Positions 23,787 through 31,239 of a DNA stretch of 31,948 bases are shown here, one piece after another; positions within the stretch are counted from its first letter, which is position 1; each line of letters opens with the position of its first letter. A model generated the notes under the pieces. The model was given only the letters and a program-made list of their open reading frames with translations, did no database searches and had not been told where the DNA came from. The stretch spans positions 1-31,948 of IMG/VR virus record IMGVR_UViG_3300043436_001888. One strand, given 5' to 3'. The position numbers were made by a program, and so were the translations under genes. This DNA is from a virus.

Positions 23787-23969
23787 ATGAGCAACACCAT
23801 CGCTGTAATTATGCTGGCCGCGCTGGCCGCAGTCGCCATCTGGGCGCAGTGGTGCGCCATCAAGCGAGCGGAGGACCTCGCCTGCAAGCTGGCGCAGATG
23901 CGCGACGAGGCTAAACGCCTGTACGACGAAAACCTGTGCCTACGCGCCGAACTGGAGGCTCGCAGATGA
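23787..23969 (+). CDS. Small membrane protein with coiled coil
   Basis: This 60-residue protein has an N-terminal membrane segment (SNTIAVIMLAALAAVAIWA) followed by a charged helix KLAQMRDEAKRLYDENLCLR. The topology is N-out or N-in with a cytoplasmic or periplasmic helix of about 35 residues. No Shine-Dalgarno sequence lies before the ATG. The stop overlaps the next, also membrane-bound, small gene by ATGA, so the two may work as a pair. A superinfection or spanin-like role cannot be told from the sequence. Confidence 0.6.
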   Translation: MSNTIAVIMLAALAAVAIWAQWCAIKRAEDLACKLAQMRDEAKRLYDENLCLRAELEARR

Positions 23970-24109
23970 ATCCTCCCGCGCACATCGCAGCAGTGGCAAC
24001 GCTGCTCTTCATTTTCGGGTGCCTGACGCTGGGCACTCTGTTTGAGAAAAAGCGCAACACGCGCCGAAACAGCCTGCGTAAGTGGCTGAAAATCACACGC
24101 ATCAAGTAA
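23966..24109 (+). CDS. 47-residue membrane protein
   Basis: Short open frame from ATG 23966, coupled as ATGA to the preceding gene, ending TAA 24107-24109 just before the RecT gene. It begins MNPPAHIAAVATLLFIFGCL, with a single membrane segment (about residues 7-26), followed by a very basic tail EKKRNTRRNSLRKWLKITR. Its shape, one transmembrane helix with a cationic tail, is common to phage small membrane effectors. Function unknown. Confidence 0.6.
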   Translation: MNPPAHIAAVATLLFIFGCLTLGTLFEKKRNTRRNSLRKWLKITRIK

Positions 24110-24111
24110 CA

Positions 24112-25032
24112 ATGAGCACAAACGCACCGGCGGTGATACCGCCAAAACAAGTGGTCCCAATTGGAAACCGAGGCATTGCGCCGTCCAGCATGGATGACCT
24201 GTATCGGTTTGCGACGGCGGTGTCCAAGTCGGGTCTCGCCCCCAAGGGGATTGAGACGCCAGAGGCGATCTTCGTGGCCTTGGAGATGGGTCTGGAAGTC
24301 GGCCTTCCAATGATGGCCGCACTCCAAAACATCGCAGTGATCAACGGTCGTCCTGCGATCTGGGGCGACGCCCAGCTTGCGGTTGTTCGCAGCACTGGAG
24401 AACTGGCGCTGTTTGAGGAGTGGTACGAGGAAAAGGGCAAGCGACTCACGCGCAACCCAATGGCATTTAGCGACGAAACCGCCGCCGTGTGCCGCGTGCA
24501 GCGTCAGGGCTACGAGCCTGCCGAGACTGCGTTTTCCGTGTCCGACGCCAAGAGGGCCAATCTGTGGGGCAAGGCTGGCCCGTGGACGCAGTACCCTGCG
24601 CGGATGCTGAAGCACCGGGCGCGGTCGTTTGCCCTGCGCGATCAATTCGGCGACGCTTTGCGCGGTCTGCGCACCGTTGAGGAGGTCCAGGACGATCCGG
24701 TTGCGACTGCGCGCAACGTCACGCCTCCGATGTTTGCGACTCCGGCGCCGGAGCCTGAGGTTGCACCCGAACCCGCACCGGTTGCCGAGGCGACGCAGGA
24801 AACCGCCCAGCCGTCCGATTTGGATCTGAAGCGTCAAGCGATTGCCGAGGCGTTCATTGAGGTCGGCGTGAGTTTTGATGCGTTCCGCAAATGGATGTCT
24901 GAGGCGCGCAAAATTGATGTAGGCGGAGACGGATTCGCGGAACTTGATGAGGCTCTTGTTGGGCGCATCGCGGACAATTTGGGTCCGATCGTGTCCAAGG
25001 CCAAGAAGTGGGTTGAAGGAGGTGGCAAGTGA
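24112..25032 (+). CDS. recT: RecT-family single-strand annealing recombinase
   Basis: This 306-residue protein carries the RecT core. Residues 55-90 hold EAIFVALEMGLEVGLPMMAA and LQNIAVINGRPAIWGDAQLA, the signature of RecT annealases in phages. WGKAGPWTQYPARMLKHRAR and RDQFGDALRG complete the core. An acidic, Pro/Glu-rich linker (TPAPEPEVAPEPAPVAEATQ) leads to a C-terminal helical domain. It anneals complementary single strands, usually with an exonuclease partner (here the nuclease at 25385, with one small gene between). ATG 24112 follows the previous stop by 2 bp with no strong ribosome binding site. Confidence 0.88.
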   Translation: MSTNAPAVIPPKQVVPIGNRGIAPSSMDDLYRFATAVSKSGLAPKGIETPEAIFVALEMGLEVGLPMMAALQNIAVINGRPAIWGDAQLAVVRSTGELALFEEWYEEKGKRLTRNPMAFSDETAAVCRVQRQGYEPAETAFSVSDAKRANLWGKAGPWTQYPARMLKHRARSFALRDQFGDALRGLRTVEEVQDDPVATARNVTPPMFATPAPEPEVAPEPAPVAEATQETAQPSDLDLKRQAIAEAFIEVGVSFDAFRKWMSEARKIDVGGDGFAELDEALVGRIADNLGPIVSKAKKWVEGGGK

Positions 25033-25388
25033 ACGCTCAAGACCGCATCGACGAACTTAAGCGCGTGATCTGCGCGCAAGTGCCCGTCCTCATTGATGAG
25101 GCGCGGGACAACATCACCGAGGCCATCACCGCGACCATGGAAGAGGCGCAGGAGAAGGAGGAGGGCAAAGCCGTCCTGTCGCTGGCCATCACCGCGAAGT
25201 GGGACCTCGACGGAAGCGCCGTGGTCGTTTCCATGCCGGTCAACGTGCGACGCAAATTCACGGTGACTGCCAGCATGGATGACCCAAACCAACCCGCACT
25301 GCCGCTCGACCCGATCCGCGAGGAAGACCGACTGGCGGTCGAGGAGGTTAAAGCCATGCACGCCGCAAGAATGAGAGGTGAAGTGTGA
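25029..25388 (+). CDS. Unknown protein between RecT and nuclease
   Basis: This 119-residue protein starts at GTG 25029 and is coupled on both sides (GTGA). Residues 1-45 form an acidic helix pair (VICAQVPVLIDEARDNITEA, TMEEAQEKEEGK). The middle is a beta unit AVLSLAITAKWDLDGSAVVV and SMPVNVRRKFTVTASMDDPN, and the end is helical. Sandwiched in a recombination operon, it may modulate the nuclease or annealase. Genes of this size and place are common in phage recombination modules, but I recall no function. Confidence 0.6.
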   Translation: MNAQDRIDELKRVICAQVPVLIDEARDNITEAITATMEEAQEKEEGKAVLSLAITAKWDLDGSAVVVSMPVNVRRKFTVTASMDDPNQPALPLDPIREEDRLAVEEVKAMHAARMRGEV

Positions 25389-26467
25389 GTGACGAGCGCA
25401 ACAACAAGCCGTCGGCGTCGAGCATGGAGCGTTACGCGCTCTGCCTTGGCTCATGGCAGGCCGAGCAGGGCATCCCGGATCAGACCTCGGACGACGCTGC
25501 GACCGGCAACCGCATCCACGCGTGGCTCGCAGGTGAGCCAATGACCGTGCCGTTGACCTCGGACGAGGTAGACCTTGCACTGAAGTGCCGGGAGCAAGAG
25601 GAGACAATCCTGAACACCGTCCTGCCGCACCGGGACGAGATTATCCGCGAGCGTCGGTACTGGATGGATCAGGACTGGTCCGGCAAGCCCGACGTAGTGG
25701 CAATCGACAGCCTCAGTGGTGACGGTGTGGTCATCGACTACAAGACCGGACGCGGCGAGGTGACAAGCGCCGAGGGCAACCTCCAACTCCGTGCGCTGGC
25801 CGTGCTGGTCGGCATCCATCACGGATTAACCAAGGTGACGGTTGCAATCATTCAGCCTCTGGCAGGTGCTCCAACGCTGTGCGAGTACACGTTTGAGGAT
25901 TTAATCGTCGCACGCGCCGAGATCGGAAGGATCGTAGACCGCATCAACTCACCGAATGCGCCTAGGGTTCCGAGCGCCGAGGCATGCAAATACTGCAAAG
26001 CCAAGCCGTATTGCGTCGAGGCTAGGGAAGCCTCCGTGGCACTGCCGGTCGCAGCTATGCCTGCAGGAACGACGGCGGACGCAATCGCAGCCACGCTGAC
26101 CTCGCAGACCCTGGCGGAGTTTCTTGAGCGCGCAGAGTTTGCGACTCGCGTGATCGACGCGTGCAAGGCTGAGGCAAAGCGCCGACTTGAATCTGGAGAC
26201 GTTGTGCCTGGGTGGACGCTAAAACCCGGCAGCGAGCGTGAGACGATCACGGATGCGACGACAGTCTATAACCGCACCGCTGCGCTTGGGGTCAACGCTG
26301 AGGCATTCATGTCCTGCGTCTCAATCGCCAAGGGCAAATTGAAGGATGCTGTGAAGGCGGCGACACAAGAGAAGGGCAAGGCGTTGGATGCGCGCTTGGA
26401 ATCCATCCTTGCTGGATGCACCGAAACTGAGGCGACCGCGCCGTCGCTGGTTAGACTTTCCTCCTAA
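25385..26467 (+). CDS. PD-(D/E)XK nuclease with Cas4/AddB-like Fe-S cysteines (phage exonuclease)
   Basis: This is 360 residues. An N-terminal ALCLGSW with Cys20 precedes GNRIHAWL (His45), a RecB-type motif. The catalytic core is GKPDVVAID with Asp103, then VIDYKTGRG with Asp118-Tyr-Lys120, the D-(E/D)xK metal-binding core of the PD-(D/E)XK superfamily. Near residues 202-211 comes CKYCKAKPYC (C-x2-C-x5-C). One N-terminal plus three C-terminal Cys is the [4Fe-4S] pattern of AddB and Cas4. It belongs to the DUF2800-like phage nucleases. With RecT it makes a recombination pair, chewing one strand for annealing. GTG start overlaps the upstream stop. Confidence 0.85.
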   Translation: MSDERNNKPSASSMERYALCLGSWQAEQGIPDQTSDDAATGNRIHAWLAGEPMTVPLTSDEVDLALKCREQEETILNTVLPHRDEIIRERRYWMDQDWSGKPDVVAIDSLSGDGVVIDYKTGRGEVTSAEGNLQLRALAVLVGIHHGLTKVTVAIIQPLAGAPTLCEYTFEDLIVARAEIGRIVDRINSPNAPRVPSAEACKYCKAKPYCVEAREASVALPVAAMPAGTTADAIAATLTSQTLAEFLERAEFATRVIDACKAEAKRRLESGDVVPGWTLKPGSERETITDATTVYNRTAALGVNAEAFMSCVSIAKGKLKDAVKAATQEKGKALDARLESILAGCTETEATAPSLVRLSS

Positions 26468-26478
26468 AGGAGCGGACT

Positions 26479-26877
26479 ATGAACGACGAGGAGATCAACA
26501 GAGCGATTGCGGAGCACTTGGGGTGGATCTGGTGGGCCATCGAGAAAGGTGGCTGGTACTACCGCCAAGGAGGCGCTGGATACACAAACCGAATCGAGGA
26601 AGCCGGCCGATACACCGAAGCGGATGCTCGCAAGGAGTTGGTTCGTGGAGAGCCAATGGGCGTCCATCCGATACCGCCGCCCAACTTCTGCGGCGACCTG
26701 AACGCGATGCACGAGGCGGAGAAGGTGCTGACGGACGTTCAGTGCCTCTTCTACCCGGACAACATGCGAGAGGTGATTACGGAACATGATGCGTCCAGAA
26801 GGACGTGGCACGCCGCTGCCCGCCAGCGAGCCGAGGCGTTTCTCCGTGTGGTTGGAAAGTGGAGGGGTGAGGAATGA
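26479..26877 (+). CDS. Hypothetical phage ABA-sandwich-like protein
   Basis: This 132-residue protein begins with a good ribosome binding site (AAAGGAG, 7 bases before ATG). The N-terminus IAEHLGWIWWAIEKGGWYYRQ and the C-terminal WHAAARQRAEAFLRVVGKW are the two parts of a family of small phage proteins sometimes called ABA sandwich; their function is unknown. It opens a new set of small genes after the recombination pair. Confidence 0.65.
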   Translation: MNDEEINRAIAEHLGWIWWAIEKGGWYYRQGGAGYTNRIEEAGRYTEADARKELVRGEPMGVHPIPPPNFCGDLNAMHEAEKVLTDVQCLFYPDNMREVITEHDASRRTWHAAARQRAEAFLRVVGKWRGEE

Positions 26878-27098
26878 ACAACATCGAACGATTCACGCTT
26901 CAGCTAGCAAAGCAGTTGGCAATCGACGGATGGGACGTAAAGGACAGCGGGGAGCGCGGAGTTCCGGAGTCTATCGAAAAGATTCAAGACTTGTTGAGGC
27001 ACGTCCAAGCATGTCTACCGCTCCTGAAACTGGAAGACCTCGAAACCCGCATCGAACGAGCGCGCCGGGAACTGGCGTTTCTGGAGGGGTTGCGATGA
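26874..27098 (+). CDS. Small helical protein
   Basis: This 74-residue protein is charged and fully helical, with a central DSGERGVPESIEKIQD and a C-terminal amphipathic helix (LEDLETRIERARRELAFLEG). ATGA overlaps at both ends. No signal, Cys or known motif. One of a run of short coupled genes. Confidence 0.6.
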   Translation: MNNIERFTLQLAKQLAIDGWDVKDSGERGVPESIEKIQDLLRHVQACLPLLKLEDLETRIERARRELAFLEGLR

Positions 27099-27334
27099 AC
27101 AGGTGTCCCTATTGCGGATTGGAGCCGCGTGATGACTACCCTGTCGAGTGGCGGTGTGGGAGTGTGGGCGATGTGTATCGAAGCAGGGATTGCTTGGTGT
27201 TGGAGATTGGCCTGCTGAAGCAGCGGGTGAAGCGGTTGGAGGAGGCGGGGGATGCAGCAATTCACGAGGCGTCTCACAGTCGAGAAAGTGACGCGTTGGA
27301 GGTTTGGAACCAAGCCAAGGAGGCAAAGCGATGA
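27095..27334 (+). CDS. Small Cys-cluster protein with coiled coil
   Basis: This 79-residue protein starts at ATG 27095 (ATGA overlap with the previous stop); the longer upstream frame is a shadow. C4-x2-C7, C21 and C33 could form a zinc ribbon (MNRCPYCGLEPRDD). This is followed by a helix LEIGLLKQRVKRLEEA and an acidic end. Zinc ribbon plus helix looks like a nucleic-acid-binding or anti-sigma-type adaptor, but no family is recognised. Confidence 0.6.
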   Translation: MNRCPYCGLEPRDDYPVEWRCGSVGDVYRSRDCLVLEIGLLKQRVKRLEEAGDAAIHEASHSRESDALEVWNQAKEAKR

Positions 27335-27627
27335 GCGACGGACTTACACCGCGTGTTAGGTGCGCGATTTTCCGTGTTACCGGCCAAGTTCCAACGGGAA
27401 ACGAAACTGTCGCGGCCGGGGTGGCATGCCAACTTGAGCGCGAGCTGCAGGACGCGAATCGACGAGTCGAGGAACTGGAAGAGTACGCGAGGAAGTTGGA
27501 GGAGGCGGGCAATCGGATGTACGTGCTGTTGGATCCTGCGAGTATTTGCATGAGGACGACGGAGATGGACAACGCGTTGCAGGGTTGGGATGACGCGAAG
27601 ATTGGCGGAAAGGAGATCAAGCCATGA
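27331..27627 (+). CDS. Small protein with coiled-coil core
   Basis: This 98-residue protein has N-terminal strand-like TPRVRCAIFRVTGQVPTGNE and a central coiled coil ACQLERELQDANRRVEELE, then a loop with PASICMRTTEMDN. Phage proteins with LERELxxAN followed by helices are common and form a loose group with the genes at 4067, 27854 and the one here. Both ends are coupled by ATGA. Function unknown. Confidence 0.6.
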   Translation: MSDGLTPRVRCAIFRVTGQVPTGNETVAAGVACQLERELQDANRRVEELEEYARKLEEAGNRMYVLLDPASICMRTTEMDNALQGWDDAKIGGKEIKP

Positions 27628-27857
27628 CCATCCGCACCGAGATCAACGGCAACCCCTGCATCGTCACGATGGCTGACCCTGGCGGACAGACCCGCATCCG
27701 AGGCAGAGTGTGGAGGTGGGAGTACAGCCACGGGATGCTTTGCCTGCTCCGCAAAGACGGTGTGCCCATGAGCACGAGTGCATGGCCTACGGAGAAGCAT
27801 CCGCTTTGGCGGGCTATACGGCGGTGGGAGAAGAAGAATGGAAAGGCAAAGCGATGA
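27624..27857 (+). CDS. Small beta-rich hypothetical protein
   Basis: This 77-residue protein has ITRTEIN-like strands (MTIRTEINGNPCIVTMADPG), then QTRIRGRVWRWEYSHGMLC and a basic tail RWEKKNGKAKR. No known motif. Between two coupled genes (ATGA on both sides). Confidence 0.6.
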   Translation: MTIRTEINGNPCIVTMADPGGQTRIRGRVWRWEYSHGMLCLLRKDGVPMSTSAWPTEKHPLWRAIRRWEKKNGKAKR

Positions 27858-28261
27858 GCCATATTGGTGACGGCAACAAAATGGTGAGCGACACGCCCAG
27901 GACGGATTGGCAGCTTGATGTATCTCGAAAATTCGGATGCTACCAACCGTGGATCGCTCCAAGTTTTGCCCGCCAACTGGAGCGCGAGCTTGCCCGATGC
28001 AACAACCTATACCGGAAGCTGGATGTTCACTCGTTGGGTCTGTGCGATATTATTCGCAAACTGGAGAGTGAGCTTCAGGAGGCCAACGAGCGAATCCGAC
28101 TACTCATCGCCGAGCGGGACACGGCGAGGATGCAGGCAGACCAGAACTGGAAGCTGCGGGAGGAGTTCACGGCGTTGCTTGGCACGGATGATGTGAAGGA
28201 AGCGGTGCGTAAGTTGAAGCGATGGAAGGCGCAAAAGATTTCAACAACACAAACCAAATGA
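27854..28261 (+). CDS. Coiled-coil hypothetical protein
   Basis: This is 135 residues from ATG 27854 (ATGA); an internal Met at 27881 is an alternative. RQLERELARCNNLYRKLD and a second coil, IIRKLESELQEANERIRLL, make up most of the protein, with WKLREEFTALLGTDDVKEAV toward the end. It shares the RQLERELA pattern with the genes above. It may be a structural or regulatory adaptor; no function is recognised. Confidence 0.6.
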   Translation: MSHIGDGNKMVSDTPRTDWQLDVSRKFGCYQPWIAPSFARQLERELARCNNLYRKLDVHSLGLCDIIRKLESELQEANERIRLLIAERDTARMQADQNWKLREEFTALLGTDDVKEAVRKLKRWKAQKISTTQTK

Positions 28262-28827
28262 ACAACACTATGAGTATTGAGGAGTTCTGTGGCCTGCACG
28301 ATGCGTGTGCTGATGGTCGCAAGTGGGCGTTGGCAAACTGCGTGTCGATGGAGGATGCGTGGGCGAAGCTGAAGCATGAGTGGCTGTTATGGGTTGCGAC
28401 GCGCCCGGGTGTGCTGACGCAGCGCGAGTTGCGGAAGTTTGCCGTGTGGTGTGCGCGACAGGTGCAGCATCTGATGACCGATCCGCGCAGTGTGGCTGCG
28501 TTGGATGTGGCGGAGAGACATGCTGAAGGGTTGGCAACGGATGAGGAGTTGGCTGCTGCGAGGGCTGCGGGGGTTGCTGCGTGGGCTGCTGCGAGGGCTG
28601 CGGGGGATGCTACGGGGGCTGCGGGGGTTGCTGCGTGGGCTGCGGGGGATGCTACGGGGGCTGCGGGGGTTGCTGCGTGGGCTGCGGGGGTTGCTGCGTG
28701 GGCTGCTGCGTGGGCTGCTGCGGGGGCTGTGAGGGTTGCTGCGAGGGCTGCTGCGAATGCTGCGGAGGATGCACAAGCAGCGTGGTTGCGGGAAAACACG
28801 AAGCCGAATTTTGGGAAAACCAAATGA
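28258..28827 (+). CDS. Ala-rich heptad-repeat protein
   Basis: This is 189 residues. The N-terminal 95 residues contain conserved features seen in other phage proteins of this kind ([20 protein letters not shown], then [20 protein letters not shown] and [20 protein letters not shown], with His and Cys residues). The C-terminal half is a run of 7-residue repeats ([21 protein letters not shown]), which would fold as a long Ala helix. This type is often labelled putative immunity protein, but without evidence I can cite. It ends [23 protein letters not shown] overlaps at both ends. Confidence 0.65.
   Translation: MNNTMSIEEFCGLHDACADGRKWALANCVSMEDAWAKLKHEWLLWVATRPGVLTQRELRKFAVWCARQVQHLMTDPRSVAALDVAERHAEGLATDEELAAARAAGVAAWAAARAAGDATGAAGVAAWAAGDATGAAGVAAWAAGVAAWAAAWAAAGAVRVAARAAANAAEDAQAAWLRENTKPNFGKTK
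28596..28724 (+). repeat. 21-bp tandem repeats, G-rich, within Ala-rich gene
   Basis: Five adjoining 21-bp units run from 28596 to 28700. Two types alternate, one beginning GGCTGCGGGGGATGC and one beginning GGCTGCGGGGGTTGC, followed by two 12-bp partial units. Each encodes 7 residues. The + strand carries many runs of three or more G, with possible G-quadruplex structures. Repeats this exact should vary in copy number by slippage. Confidence 0.85.
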
Positions 28828-29420
28828 ACAACATGAAGAACATGAAGAAGACACTGATGGCAATGATGGTGGCCTACACAACGCAGGCCGCGACGGTGGT
28901 TCACACCGTGGTAATCAACCCGACGCTGACGGACTGGTCGGTTACCAACCGGGTCCCGCAGTTTGATGCGCGATTGGGCAAGCTGCGCTCCGTCCAGGTG
29001 ACGGTGGATGCTGAGGCTGCTGGCCAGTCGCAGTTCGTGAGCCTCGACCGAGGATGGCGGATTCCGGTGGATCTGGCGGTGACGAACTCGGTGTCGGTGC
29101 GGGTAGGTACGCTGGCGGCTGGTGAGTCGGTTGCGAGTGTTGCGAGGTATGTGCCCGCGTTTGGCGCAACCAACGTGACACCGTTCTCGGTGGTGTTGGC
29201 TGGCGCGGCATCCACCAATCGCAACCTCGGCGCGTGGATTGGGACGAACACGGTGCCGGTGGTTACGCGGTCCAGTGCGCGGACGTGGTACAGCGGTCCG
29301 GGTGATTACCAATTGGCGTGGCGCACGGCAGCGAGCGCGGTGGCTACGGTGGCCTACACGTTCGACGGACGCTGTGAGGACGAAGACAAGGACTCCGACA
29401 AGGACAAGGATGGACGATGA
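28824..29420 (+). CDS. Secreted choice-of-anchor E-like protein with acidic tail
   Basis: This is 198 residues from ATG 28824 (ATGA with the previous gene). A signal peptide covers residues 1-23 ([20 protein letters not shown], cut near Ala23). The mature part has [20 protein letters not shown] at residues 44-63, then [20 protein letters not shown] and later strands to about 180. The QFD-x3-G-x-L-x2-V motif with following strands is the hallmark of choice-of-anchor E domains, known in PEP-CTERM/sorting-anchored proteins of Verrucomicrobia and Planctomycetes. No anchoring helix is present; instead the end is [14 protein letters not shown]. In a phage this looks like a moron for an exported or cell-surface protein. 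The role is not recognised; the family is a pattern-based judgement. Confidence 0.6.
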   Translation: MNNMKNMKKTLMAMMVAYTTQAATVVHTVVINPTLTDWSVTNRVPQFDARLGKLRSVQVTVDAEAAGQSQFVSLDRGWRIPVDLAVTNSVSVRVGTLAAGESVASVARYVPAFGATNVTPFSVVLAGAASTNRNLGAWIGTNTVPVVTRSSARTWYSGPGDYQLAWRTAASAVATVAYTFDGRCEDEDKDSDKDKDGR

Positions 29421-29563
29421 ACAAAACCTGCGACTTCTGCGGATCGTGCGTTGCAACCATCGCCGCATCGTTTGCCGACTTTGAGTGCGGAACGACCTGG
29501 TCCGAGATCGATGGTTGGGAACGATCCATGCGATGCCGCGAGGCAGCAAAGGGGGATGAGTGA
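29417..29563 (+). CDS. 48-residue Cys-rich protein
   Basis: A short open frame from ATG 29417 (ATGA coupling) with [11 protein letters not shown] at the start (C5, C8, C11), C24 and C40. Three close Cys plus two spaced ones suggest a zinc ribbon. It ends with a GTGA overlap to rusA. Function unknown. Confidence 0.6.
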   Translation: MNKTCDFCGSCVATIAASFADFECGTTWSEIDGWERSMRCREAAKGDE

Positions 29564-29997
29564 AATCCCTGTCCGTCTTTGTCCCTGGGCTACCCGTTGG
29601 CCAACCAAGACCTCGGGCAACGTCGTTCGGTGGTCGTGCTCGGATGTACGATCCGGGCACCAGCAACGAATGGAAGGCTTGCGTCATCCATGCAGTGCGA
29701 GGGAATGCTGGATTGTTCCCGGCGGGCATCCCGGTGCGGTGTGATCTGACGTTCTTTCTGCCGAGGCCCAAGGCTCACTACGGGAGCGGGAAGAACGCGA
29801 GCGTGCTGAAGGGATCGGCTCCAACGCGGCCCACTGGAAAACCGGATAGGGACAACTTGGAGAAGGCTGTGCTGGATGCGCTTACGTCCGCTGGAATCTG
29901 GCACGATGATTCACAAGTCACCGATGGGCGGCTGCGGAAACGGTATGCCCAACTGAACACGGGATGTGAGGTCAGAATCGCGGAGGATTTGGAATGA
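29560..29997 (+). CDS. rusA: Holliday junction resolvase RusA
   Basis: This 145-residue protein is a dimeric nuclease that cuts four-way junctions. RusA motifs are visible: GLPVGQPRPR near the N-terminus, GKPDRDNLEKAVLDAL near residues 92-107 with the two Asp metal ligands, and WHDDSQV at about 113-119 with the third acidic cluster. Length is slightly above E. coli RusA (120). Start GTG 29560. The phage can thus resolve junctions made by the RecT/nuclease pathway before packaging. Confidence 0.9.
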   Translation: MKSLSVFVPGLPVGQPRPRATSFGGRARMYDPGTSNEWKACVIHAVRGNAGLFPAGIPVRCDLTFFLPRPKAHYGSGKNASVLKGSAPTRPTGKPDRDNLEKAVLDALTSAGIWHDDSQVTDGRLRKRYAQLNTGCEVRIAEDLE

Positions 29998-30173
29998 ACG
30001 ACACCATCAAAATTCAGGAGTTTGCGGTTAAGGAAATCGGAGCAATTGACCGCATCAAATTCAACCAGGCATTCCGCAAGTTTCTAGAGCGCCACGGCCA
30101 GCACGAAGAAATCGCCGTGATGGATCGGATGAGCGGACGCAACAGAAGAAAAACCGGTAAGTCCAAGAAGTAG
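29994..30173 (+). CDS. Small basic protein
   Basis: This 59-residue protein has N-terminal INDTIKIQEFAVKEIGA-type sequence and a basic C-terminus NRRKTGKSKK. It lies between rusA and ssb (ATGA with rusA; 2 bp to ssb). No known motif; could be a nucleic-acid-binding accessory. Confidence 0.6.
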   Translation: MNDTIKIQEFAVKEIGAIDRIKFNQAFRKFLERHGQHEEIAVMDRMSGRNRRKTGKSKK

Positions 30174-30175
30174 TT

Positions 30176-30595
30176 ATGAACATCAACAAATGCATCATCG
30201 CGGGAAATGTGACTCGCGACCCGGAACTGAATCACACAACTGCGGGAAAATCCGTGGTTAACTTCACCGTCGCGACGACCGAGCGATGGAAGAGCGAAAC
30301 CGGAGAACAGAAGGAGCACACGGAGTTCATCGAATGTAGGTCGTGGAGCAAGCAGGCCGAGGTGATCGCCAAGTATTTCCGCAAGGGCTCGCGGATCTAT
30401 ATTGAGGGTAAGCTGAGAACTGAGAAGTGGGAGAAGGACGGGCAGAAGCGGCAGAAGATTATCGTCGAGGTTGCAGCCTTTGAGTTCATCGACCGCAAGG
30501 ATGACCATCCTGCGAGAAGCTCGGCACCTGCTCCACAAGCTGCGGCCAAGCCTGCGAGACAAGCGCCTGACACAAGCGACAACGTGCCATTCTGA
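30176..30595 (+). CDS. ssb: Single-stranded DNA-binding protein
   Basis: This 139-residue protein has an OB fold: MNINKCIIAGNVTRDPELNH, TAGKSVVNFTVATTERWKSE, then FIECRSWSKQAEVIAKYFRK and GSRIYIEGKLRTEKWE. A low-complexity linker leads to the acidic tip DNVPF (DDIPF in E. coli), the docking site for repair proteins. It protects single strands for RecT and for the replication fork. ATG 30176 follows rusA's neighbour by 2 bp. Confidence 0.95.
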   Translation: MNINKCIIAGNVTRDPELNHTTAGKSVVNFTVATTERWKSETGEQKEHTEFIECRSWSKQAEVIAKYFRKGSRIYIEGKLRTEKWEKDGQKRQKIIVEVAAFEFIDRKDDHPARSSAPAPQAAAKPARQAPDTSDNVPF

Positions 30596-30598
30596 TCT

Positions 30599-30826
30599 AT
30601 GAGTTCACGAATCACACATCCCAACCTGAAGTTTGTGCCGACGAAGGAAAGCCAGGCTGAAAAGGTTTACCAACGGTACTATCAAAAGCCCATGAAGATT
30701 AGCCGCAAGGAAGCCATCGAGGCCCTCAGCAACCGCGAGATCTACCACAACGCCGCAGCGATTGCAGCCGCTGCCGTCAAGTCCGGCCTGCTGCGGATGC
30801 CGGTCAAGAAAAAGGACCTGTTGTGA
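30599..30826 (+). CDS. Hypothetical protein
   Basis: This 75-residue basic helical protein contains EKVYQRYYQKPMKISRKEAI and a C-terminal KSGLLRMPVKKKDLL. It follows ssb by 3 bp and ends with a GTGA overlap to the next gene. Function unknown. Confidence 0.6.
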   Translation: MSSRITHPNLKFVPTKESQAEKVYQRYYQKPMKISRKEAIEALSNREIYHNAAAIAAAAVKSGLLRMPVKKKDLL

Positions 30827-31239
30827 AGATCGAGGACCTTCCGTCGCGAGAATACATTGCCAGAGTCATGCGCTGGGCCGAGCCTCCGCCGCAAAGTAGA
30901 GCGGAGCAGCCGTACAAGCCGCATCCGTTGAAGGGAAAGCCGAGGGCATCCGTGGTCACGCCAGCGGAGATCCACGAGATGCGACGGTTGAAGATGGGCG
31001 GCATGCTGATCAAGGAGATCGCTGAGAAGCTTGGGCGCTCCTATACGGCGGTCCAGGTGATCGTGACGGACCTAACCAAGGCAACCCGCAATAAGGCCGA
31101 TCAGAAGCGCGCAATCATCCGGCAACTGCGAGACAGAGGGGCGACCTACCGCGAGATCACGAAGGCCACGGGAGCAGGCAAGACGGCGATCCAATGGGCG
31201 GTCAATAAGCCTGTCAGGGTGGCTAGGAGGCTTGCGTGA
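30823..31239 (+). CDS. Double helix-turn-helix DNA-binding protein
   Basis: This 138-residue protein starts at GTG 30823. Two helix-turn-helix units: HEMRRLKMGGMLIKEIAEKL with GRSYTAVQVIV (residues 51-80), and IIRQLRDRGATYREITKATG with AGKTAIQWAVNK (100-130). Such double HTH layout is seen in transposase-type DNA-binding domains and phage regulators. It ends in a GTGA overlap with the methyltransferase start, so it may regulate or be co-made with the methyltransferase. No catalytic domain is present. Confidence 0.7.
   Translation: MKIEDLPSREYIARVMRWAEPPPQSRAEQPYKPHPLKGKPRASVVTPAEIHEMRRLKMGGMLIKEIAEKLGRSYTAVQVIVTDLTKATRNKADQKRAIIRQLRDRGATYREITKATGAGKTAIQWAVNKPVRVARRLA

Noticed and set aside
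27015-27962. 315-residue minus-strand frame
   Set aside because: It overlaps five coupled + strand genes and has a Ser/Pro/His-rich shadow composition.
28581-28823. Gly/Cys-rich upstream extension of the secreted protein gene
   Set aside because: It is the repeat array read in another frame; the real start is the ATGA-coupled ATG at 28824 with a signal peptide.
28167-29771. 534-residue minus-strand frame
   Set aside because: It is a shadow of several coupled + strand genes and is dominated by Ala/Pro/Arg runs from the G-rich repeats.
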